Below, one piece after another: positions 55,953-64,000 of a DNA stretch of 64,000 bases (positions are counted from its first letter, which is position 1; each line of letters opens with the position of its first letter). The DNA is taken from assembly GCA_943787365.1 (NCBI GenBank), contig CALSMD010000005.1:62001-126000 (forward strand). Direction: 5' to 3'. The DNA is from an uncultured Flavobacteriaceae bacterium. GTDB taxonomy: Bacteria > Bacteroidota > Bacteroidia > Flavobacteriales > Flavobacteriaceae. A program made the translations under genes and the position numbers. The notes below the pieces were generated by a model. That model was not told where the DNA came from, ran no database searches, and saw nothing but the letters and a program-made list of their open reading frames with translations.

Positions 55953-56760
55953 TGGTATAACTTTTTAGTGCGTTACGTACGTTTTTATGAGTGTCTAGCA
56001 ACTGTTGTGCTTCGGTTTCTGAGAGGTTCAACTGATCCATCAGCATCTTAACGCCGCGGGCGACCAGTTTATCATTGTTCAGTTGCATATCCACCATTTT
56101 GTTGCCTTTGACCTTTCCAAGTTGAATCATGGTGGTAGTGGTGATCATATTCAATACCAATTTTTGTGCGGTACCCGCTTTCATGCGCGAGCTGCCTGTT
56201 AATACTTCGGGGCCTACCACCACCTCAATCGGGTAATCCGATACTTGGGCGAGCGGACTGCCTTGGTTGCACGTAATGCATCCCGTGCTGATGTTGGCTT
56301 CTTGACAGGCTTTCAGCGCCGCAATCACATAAGGCGTCGTGCCAGAAGCAGCAATACCAACCACCGCATCGTTGGTTGTTATATTGTATGCTTGTAAATC
56401 CTTCCAGCCTTGTTGGGTATCATCTTCGGCAAATTCAACCGCTTTACGGATGGCAATGTCACCACCTGCAATCAGTCCGATCACCATCTCATGTGGGACT
56501 CCAAAAGTGGGAGGACATTCAGAAGCATCCAAAATCCCGAGGCGTCCACTGGTACCAGCACCTAAATAAAACAAACGTCCGCCGTTTTTAAGGTTTTTTA
56601 CAATCTGTGCGACCAGTGCTTCAATTTGTGGAACCGCTGTGGCGACCGCCGTTGGAACGCTCTGATCTTCTTGATTGATCACGTTTAAAACATCTTTAAT
56701 AGACATTTTTTCAAGATGGTTGTAATGCGAATCCTGTTCGGTGGTTTTTGTAAAAGTCAT
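55939..56760 (-). CDS. murQ: N-acetylmuramic acid 6-phosphate etherase
   Basis: A 273-residue SIS-domain enzyme that cleaves the lactyl ether of MurNAc-6-phosphate during peptidoglycan recycling. I take ATG 56760 (MTFTKTTEQD) as the start; an ATG six nt upstream is also in frame. Motifs: RLFYLGAGTSGRLGILDASE (SIS fold) with ECPPTFGVP, GDIAIRKAVEFAEDD, VVVGPEVLTGSSRMKAGTAQ. Length is slightly shorter than E. coli MurQ. Overlaps the DUF6095 gene by 14 nt. Confidence 0.95.
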   Translation of the reverse strand: MTFTKTTEQDSHYNHLEKMSIKDVLNVINQEDQSVPTAVATAVPQIEALVAQIVKNLKNGGRLFYLGAGTSGRLGILDASECPPTFGVPHEMVIGLIAGGDIAIRKAVEFAEDDTQQGWKDLQAYNITTNDAVVGIAASGTTPYVIAALKACQEANISTGCITCNQGSPLAQVSDYPIEVVVGPEVLTGSSRMKAGTAQKLVLNMITTTTMIQLGKVKGNKMVDMQLNNDKLVARGVKMLMDQLNLSETEAQQLLDTHKNVRNALKSYTNENA

Positions 56761-56793
56761 ACACAAAAATAGAATTTTTGAAACACTTTTGTA

Positions 56794-57594
56794 CTATTCT
56801 AAAATTAAACTCGCGCTGTAAGTTTCAGAAAGTCTAAAATACCCCATCGGAAAATGCTCTGGATTGGTCATATTAGAGAGGTTGCCACGTACCGTGCTTG
56901 GCGTCGTACTAAAAGGATTTCCGCCGTCTTCGGTTTGATCGATCAAAATGGTCATAAAATTAAAATGACGTTCGTCAATCCCCATAATTTTAACAACCGC
57001 TTCGTCACCTGTGAGTAAATCTTCATAGAAATGCGAAAAGGTGAACACATTCCCTTGGTAGAACTCATCTTTTGTCGCTAAATACTTTTGAAGACCAAAA
57101 TCAAATAAATAAAAATCATCGCGCTCGGCACTGTCGGTATAGGAAATTAAAACCTCTTTTTCATTGCCTTCAAACAGTGTACCGTCTCCTTGTTCTAAGT
57201 TGTCAATAGGCACGGCATGCATTAGTTGTTCTACGGAAGATTCATAGGTTTCATTGGCATAAACAACCTTTAGCTTATAATCGGTATCAAAACTAGGAGT
57301 GAAGTTCAAGCTGTAATATTCTAGCGCAGCATCGTACACAAAATCAAATGTTTGGTTGTTTGTCAGATCCATCAGTTGTACGCTGGCATCGGACACCACT
57401 GGATTTTCTTCTTGATAAAAGCCACCTGACAAACTTAGGATCACCACTTGTGTCAAAGTTTCATTGGGTGTCATTTGAAGCGACGCATCAATCGCCAGTC
57501 GAGGTGTTTCGGTGGGTAAATCGAGTTGAATCACTTCTTCGCAAGAAGTACTTAGGAATCCGAAACCGATCAATATCATTAGTTTTTTCATCAT
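56794..57594 (-). CDS. DUF4249-family lipoprotein, second copy
   Basis: A 266-residue protein with lipoprotein signal (LIGFGFLSTSC, lipid Cys at 18) and the DUF4249 pattern: PTETPRLAIDASLQMTPNET, NPVVSDASVQLMDL, then GGNPFSTTPSTVRGNLSNMT and FPMGYFRLSETYSASLILE. Four nt downstream of the TonB receptor gene at 57599-59959. Same pairing as 31453-34766. Confidence 0.88.
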   Translation of the reverse strand: MMKKLMILIGFGFLSTSCEEVIQLDLPTETPRLAIDASLQMTPNETLTQVVILSLSGGFYQEENPVVSDASVQLMDLTNNQTFDFVYDAALEYYSLNFTPSFDTDYKLKVVYANETYESSVEQLMHAVPIDNLEQGDGTLFEGNEKEVLISYTDSAERDDFYLFDFGLQKYLATKDEFYQGNVFTFSHFYEDLLTGDEAVVKIMGIDERHFNFMTILIDQTEDGGNPFSTTPSTVRGNLSNMTNPEHFPMGYFRLSETYSASLILE

Positions 57595-57598
57595 GGCT

Positions 57599-59959
57599 CT
57601 AAAATTTAAAATTATAAGAAACGGCTGCTACGGCACCAAAAAGGGATAATTTGACGGCCTCATTTTGACCCGTCACTTGGTTTTCTCTGAAATTCAACGA
57701 TTGTGTATTTTTTCGATTGTACAGATTGTAAATACTAAAAACCCATTCGCCTTGCCATCCTTTTACTTTGTTTGGTTTAGGGGTGTAAGTCCCAGAAATA
57801 TCAAAGCGGTGGTATGCATCCAAGCGGCTTGAATTTCGAGCTTCAAACGTTGGAACGACCAAGCCATTATAATTGTATTGCCCGTTCGGGTAGGTGGTTG
57901 GCTGCCCCGTTTGAAAGATAAAATTGGCACTCAAGTTCCATTTTTTAGTCAGATCATAGGTTGATGTGATGGAAATATCATGCGTTTTGTCATAAGGAGT
58001 ATTGTACCAGTTTCCGTTATTGATACCCGGTTCTGATGCATTTTGACCTACGGTTTGTTGTTCCGATTTGGAGAGGGTATAGGCAAACCATCCTTTGAAA
58101 CGGCCTTTGTTTTTACGGAATAAAATCTCCAATCCATACGCTCTTGATCGACCATTCAACAATACTTGTTCGATGGCGTCATTGGCAATTAAATTAGCAC
58201 CATCAATATAGTCGATGCGGTTTTTAATGATCTTATAAAAGCTTTCGACCTCTAAAGAATAGTTGTTGTAATTTTTAAAATACCCGACTGCTATTTGATC
58301 CAGAATTTGAGGTTGAATAAATTTTCCACTCGGCGTCCAAACATCCAAGGGTGCTGGAGAGCTGGTGTTGGATAGCAAATGTAAATATTGGGTCATTCGG
58401 TTGTAGCTCGTTTTCAGAGAAGTATCGTCATTCAGCTGATAAGAAAGCGCAAAACGAGGCTCAATATTCATAAAGGACTTGATCACTTTTCCGTGGTTGT
58501 CACTTTCGGTTCCAATAGGATCTATTTTTTCATAGAGTTGTAAATCACTATTAAAACCAACTGCTTGGTCGTTTTCATACACATTAAGTTCATCTTGCCC
58601 CAATCGTAAAAAAGAGCTCAAACGAGCGCCATAACTAACTGCCAAACGCTCTGTTAATTGTTGATTCACATCGATATAAACTGCATTTTCAAAAGCAAAT
58701 TTATTGGTGAGTGCCTTTCTATTGATTCCTGAGTCTGGGCCATTTGGACTGATGACTCCTGGGTTGAACTGGTAGTAGGTACTGTGAACTCCATATTCTA
58801 GTTTGTAGCGGTCGTTGATGTATTGTTTAAAATCGTATTTGATGTTCATATTCTGAATCCCTGAATTCCATTCGAAACCCACAAAATTCAAATTCAAACC
58901 ATAATAATAATCAGAGTAAATAAGAGATAAATTAGAGAAAAGTCGGTCTGAAAATAAATGATTCCATCTAAAATTAACGACGGTATTACCATAGGTATTT
59001 TCAAAGCTATCGGAGACATTAAACACATCTCTACCAAAATAACCCGATAAATAAATATTGTTTTTTTCGTTCAGTTTATAACTTAACTTGGTATTCAAAT
59101 CGTAAAAATATGCAATGTTATCTACATTAAATAAAGGCAAAAGTAAGTGCGCATAAGTGGCACGTCCACCCAATAGAAACGAACCCGTTCCTTTTTTCAA
59201 AGGGCCTTCGAGCAACAACCGACTGGCAACAATTCCAACACCTCCATTGGCATGGAATTTATTTTTATTTCCTTCTTTCTGATAGATATCTAAAACCGAG
59301 GCGACACGTCCTCCGTACTTTGCAGGAATCCCACCTTTATAAAGTTTTAAACTTTTAATGGCATCTGGATTAAAAACCGAAAACAACCCAAATAAATGAG
59401 AAGAATTAAAAATGGTAGCTTCATCTAATAAAATTAAATTCTGATCTACAGCACCCCCACGAACATTGAAACCCGCAGCGCCTTCGCCACCACTGGAAAC
59501 ACCCGGTAAAAGGGTGATTGCCTTGATGACATCGGCTTCACCAAAGACGACTGGAATTTGCTTGATTGTGGATGCAGTTAATGTATTAACACTCATTTGA
59601 GGTGTTTTGATATCGATGGTTTCGATGTCTGTTTCAATCACGATTTCGTCTAAGGCTTCTAGAGACTCTGTCAGCGTAAAGTTTTGAGAAATATTTTTAT
59701 CAAGCGTGATGGTTTTTTTTAAGGAGGTGTAGCCAATCGTACTGACTGTTACTTCGTAAATTCCTTCGTTTAGGGTGATGGAGTAGAAGCCGTATTCGTT
59801 AGAAATGGTTCCTGTTTTAAGCTCCAAAATAAGGATGTTGGCACCTATCAAGGTTTCTTGTCCTTCTGCCTCAAAAATGGTTCCGCTAAGGGTGTATTTT
59901 TCTTGGGAATATCCTAATAAACTAAGTCCTATACATAGGAAAAGAAAGAGCCGTGTCAT
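57599..59959 (-). CDS. TonB-dependent receptor with carboxypeptidase-like domain, second copy
   Basis: A 786-residue outer-membrane receptor: signal peptide LFLFLCIGLSLLGYSQ, CarboxypepD_reg-like domain (YTLSGTIFEAEGQETLIGAN; YGFYSITLNEGIYEVTVSTI), plug (GEGAAGFNVRGGAVDQNLIL; LYKGGIPAKYGGRVASVLDI), barrel to the C-terminal YNFKF. The plug region is clearly related to that at 31453 but well diverged, so the duplication is old. Substrate unknown. Confidence 0.93.
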   Translation of the reverse strand: MTRLFLFLCIGLSLLGYSQEKYTLSGTIFEAEGQETLIGANILILELKTGTISNEYGFYSITLNEGIYEVTVSTIGYTSLKKTITLDKNISQNFTLTESLEALDEIVIETDIETIDIKTPQMSVNTLTASTIKQIPVVFGEADVIKAITLLPGVSSGGEGAAGFNVRGGAVDQNLILLDEATIFNSSHLFGLFSVFNPDAIKSLKLYKGGIPAKYGGRVASVLDIYQKEGNKNKFHANGGVGIVASRLLLEGPLKKGTGSFLLGGRATYAHLLLPLFNVDNIAYFYDLNTKLSYKLNEKNNIYLSGYFGRDVFNVSDSFENTYGNTVVNFRWNHLFSDRLFSNLSLIYSDYYYGLNLNFVGFEWNSGIQNMNIKYDFKQYINDRYKLEYGVHSTYYQFNPGVISPNGPDSGINRKALTNKFAFENAVYIDVNQQLTERLAVSYGARLSSFLRLGQDELNVYENDQAVGFNSDLQLYEKIDPIGTESDNHGKVIKSFMNIEPRFALSYQLNDDTSLKTSYNRMTQYLHLLSNTSSPAPLDVWTPSGKFIQPQILDQIAVGYFKNYNNYSLEVESFYKIIKNRIDYIDGANLIANDAIEQVLLNGRSRAYGLEILFRKNKGRFKGWFAYTLSKSEQQTVGQNASEPGINNGNWYNTPYDKTHDISITSTYDLTKKWNLSANFIFQTGQPTTYPNGQYNYNGLVVPTFEARNSSRLDAYHRFDISGTYTPKPNKVKGWQGEWVFSIYNLYNRKNTQSLNFRENQVTGQNEAVKLSLFGAVAAVSYNFKF

Positions 59960-59986
59960 TGGTTAAATTTTAGAATACAAATTTAA

Positions 59987-60017
59987 AAAAAAAAAGCACC
60001 TCTTAAAGGTGCTTTTA
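59987..60017 (-). terminator. terminator of the isocitrate dehydrogenase gene
   Basis: On the minus strand: stem AAAAGCACCT, loop, stem AGGTGCTTTT, followed by a run of about ten T (A on plus). Lies 25 bp past the stop codon. Confidence 0.82.
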
Positions 60018-60041
60018 ACAAAATATTTTGACAGGACTTTA

Positions 60042-62273
<2,232 letters not shown>

Positions 62274-62430
62274 TTATTTTCAATAAAAATAGGTCTTGCC
62301 TTACATAAAATAAGGTACGCAAATATATGAAATAGGAATCATTTTATGGATCAATTTAATTCTAAAAATCATCGATAAATCTAATATTAATAGTTTTAAA
62401 ATTGATGAGTTATTCCTGTAAAATTAAGAC

Positions 62431-62463
62431 AAAAAAAAAGCTCTAAATAAATAGAGCTTTTTT
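62431..62463 (-). terminator. terminator of rplS
   Basis: A-run, stem GCTCTA, loop AATAAA, stem TAGAGC, T-run. It lies 24 bp beyond the rplS stop codon on the minus strand and works in both directions. Confidence 0.8.
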
Positions 62464-62486
62464 GAGTGTTTGAATTAAAAATCGGA

Positions 62487-62837
62487 CTAACGTCTTCTTT
62501 CTTTAATTCTGGCTTTTTTACCAGTAAGTTCTCTAAAGTAAAAGATACGAGCTCTTCTTACTTTACCACGTTTGTTGACTTCAATTTTCTGTAAGGCTGG
62601 TAAGTTTACAGGAAAAATACGTTCAACACCAATGGTGCCAGACATTTTTCTGATTGTAAATGTTTCAGAACTTCCTGAGCCTCTTCTTTGAAGAACAACC
62701 CCTCGGTAGAACTGTGTACGTACTTTTTCGCCTTCTCTAATTTCGTAATAAACAGTGATGGTGTCACCAGCTGCAAATTCTGGAAAGTCTTTTTTTGCTA
62801 CAAATTCGTCTTGAACAAATTTAATTAAGGATTCCAT
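62487..62837 (-). CDS. rplS: 50S ribosomal protein L19
   Basis: A 116-residue protein: FAAGDTITVYYEIREGEKVR, TQFYRGVVLQRRGSGSSETF, TIRKMSGTIGVERIFPVNLP, ending LTGKKARIKERRR. Standard L19, at the 30S/50S interface. It follows trmD on the same strand, the usual gene pair. Confidence 0.98.
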   Translation of the reverse strand: MESLIKFVQDEFVAKKDFPEFAAGDTITVYYEIREGEKVRTQFYRGVVLQRRGSGSSETFTIRKMSGTIGVERIFPVNLPALQKIEVNKRGKVRRARIFYFRELTGKKARIKERRR

Positions 62838-62976
62838 ATTAATGGTTTTTTATGTATTTATCCGAAACAACATTCGCGATGATCGCCAGAGGTTAACTCG
62901 AAATTGGCTGCAAATATAAGTAAAAAGTAAAACCTAGAAACTTTATTATAGAAAAAGTTTTGTAACACACGGCGTT

Positions 62977-63654
62977 TTAGTCTTCCAACAAATCGGGACG
63001 TCGTGTTTTGGTGTGCTCCAACGCTTGTTCTTCTCGCCATTTTTCTATTTTTGGAAAATTACCACTTACTAAAAGTTCTGGAACCTTCCATCCTTTATAA
63101 TCTCGTGGTTTTGTATAGATGGGCGGGGCTAACAATCCATCTTGAAATGAATCGGTCAGTGCCGAAGTTTCATTTCCTAAAACTCCCGGAATGAGACGGA
63201 TAATGGAATCACAAAGAACAGCAGCTCCTAGTTCGCCTCCAGAAAGCACATAGTCGCCAATAGAAATTTCTTTGGTTATAAACTGATCGCGCACACGTTG
63301 ATCCACTCCTTTATAATGTCCACAAAGCATAATGAGATTCCCTTTCATCGATAGTTGATTGGCAATGCCTTGATTGAGTGTTTCTCCATCGGGGGTCATA
63401 TAAATCACTTCGTCATAGTCGCGTTCCGATTTTAATTTAGAAATACATTTATCAATAGGTTCTATCATCATCACCATGCCAGCACCGCCTCCAAATTGGG
63501 TGTCGTCAATGGATTTGTAATTATCGGAGGTGTAATCCCGTAAATTATGAAAATGAACACTGACCAAGCCCGCATCAATAGCGCGCTTTAATATGGATGC
63601 CTCAAAAGGGCTTTTTAGTAATTCTGGTAAAACGGTAATGATGTCTATGCGCAT
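62977..63654 (-). CDS. trmD: tRNA (guanine-N1)-methyltransferase
   Basis: A 225-residue SPOUT enzyme that methylates G37 in tRNAs. Motifs: [56 protein letters not shown] (knot region), [20 protein letters not shown]. Length is normal. Upstream of rplS, separated by 139 nt. Confidence 0.97.
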   Translation of the reverse strand: MRIDIITVLPELLKSPFEASILKRAIDAGLVSVHFHNLRDYTSDNYKSIDDTQFGGGAGMVMMIEPIDKCISKLKSERDYDEVIYMTPDGETLNQGIANQLSMKGNLIMLCGHYKGVDQRVRDQFITKEISIGDYVLSGGELGAAVLCDSIIRLIPGVLGNETSALTDSFQDGLLAPPIYTKPRDYKGWKVPELLVSGNFPKIEKWREEQALEHTKTRRPDLLED

Positions 63655-63693
63655 CTGCTAAATTTAAAGCGCAAAGATAACGAATTGAAAATT

Positions 63694-63999
63694 CTAATAG
63701 TAGGTGAATCGCCTTACTTTGGCAATGTATTTGGCCAAACGCACCACTTGATGGCTGTATCCAAACTCGTTATCATACCATATATATAAAATTATATTTT
63801 TCCCATTCGGACTCACAATGGTTGCTTTACTATCATAAATGGCGGGTGCGGTACTGCCCACAATATCGCTAGAAACAAGTTCGTCGTTGAATTCATATTT
63901 GATTTGTTCAACCAATGCGCCAGAAAGTGCGGCGGTTTTAATTACCGTATTGATCTTTTTTATATTCGTTGTTTTTTTGATTTCAAGATTTAAGATGGC
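63694..63999 (-). CDS. glyceraldehyde-3-phosphate dehydrogenase, C-terminal part
   Basis: The frame is open at the right edge of the window, so only the last about 101 codons are seen. It contains NTVIKTAALSGALVEQIKYE, LVSSDIVGSTAPAIYDSKAT and IWYDNEFGYSHQVVRLAKYI, the conserved C-terminal part of GAPDH. The ending KVRRFTYY resembles the long (about 480-residue) GAPDH of flavobacteria. The catalytic Cys lies outside the window. Confidence 0.9.
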   Translation of the reverse strand, partial: AILNLEIKKTTNIKKINTVIKTAALSGALVEQIKYEFNDELVSSDIVGSTAPAIYDSKATIVSPNGKNIILYIWYDNEFGYSHQVVRLAKYIAKVRRFTYY

Positions 64000-64000
64000 C

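Overview
The window comes from a member of the Flavobacteriaceae (Bacteroidota). The evidence is the 16S rRNA, AT-rich DNA, TonB receptor/DUF4249 pairs, a split transketolase, Bacteroidota-type rRNA promoters (TTG, 19 nt, TAnnTTTG) and many lipoproteins. Most of it is ordinary chromosome, interrupted by two accessory regions.

Region 1 (1-8610) is the most unusual part. It starts inside a large RHS/YD-repeat gene whose frame is broken by one extra base at 1621. Three partial or promoterless RHS C-terminal cassettes follow, each with a small lipoprotein or membrane-protein gene behind it (immunity candidates). Every cassette boundary is occupied by a nearly identical 185-bp palindromic element: 3230-3414, 4172-4356, 5809-5993, and 7106-7360 as a truncated plus a full copy. 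The elements have 26-bp perfect inverted ends that fold as REP-like hairpins. Beside the array lies a single-domain HUH/Y1 transposase of the REP-associated (RAYT) type (7662-8219). The array looks like an RHS toxin-tip archive whose units are delimited by a RAYT-linked element.

Region 2 (9065-14121) is a compact, overlapping operon of type II secretion/pilus-like genes: two lipoproteins (one with FN3-like repeats), a GspC-like protein, a large single-pass protein, two prepilins and a GspF/PilC protein. No secretin or ATPase gene is present. Region 3 (14178-28911) is housekeeping: tRNA-Leu and tRNA-Lys, aroK, a phosphoribosyltransferase, an S4 RNA-binding protein, an FKBP lipoprotein, split transketolase, an LTA-synthase-like sulfatase-fold protein, a phosphatase, tgt, an LptF/G permease, an EamA transporter, accA, dnaB and a secreted protein. 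Region 4 (28912-36611) holds a frameshifted S41 peptidase bracketed by the 3' end of the secreted-protein gene and a diverged second copy of it, a TonB receptor/DUF4249 pair, a DUF4197 lipoprotein and a 2OG-Fe(II) oxygenase.

Region 5 (36713-45813) has the thrS-infC-rpmI-rplT operon on the minus strand, with an apparent AUA start for infC. Divergent from it is an rRNA operon (16S, tRNA-Ile, tRNA-Ala, 23S, 5S) with two tandem promoters and a four-copy 60-bp repeat in the 16S-23S spacer that begins inside the tRNA-Ile 3' end. Region 6 (46081-50200) carries a DUF3667 protein, a small membrane protein, a GNAT enzyme and a dgkA/phosphoglycerol-transferase-like pair.

Region 7 (50473-55693) is a 5.2-kb island between 27-bp perfect direct repeats. 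It carries a controller-methyltransferase-endonuclease type II restriction system (Sau3AI/MutH-like nuclease), an unidentified gene and several long hairpins. Region 8 (55718-64000) contains a frameshifted DUF6095 gene, murQ, a second DUF4249/TonB receptor pair, monomeric isocitrate dehydrogenase, rplS, trmD and the 3' part of a GAPDH gene.
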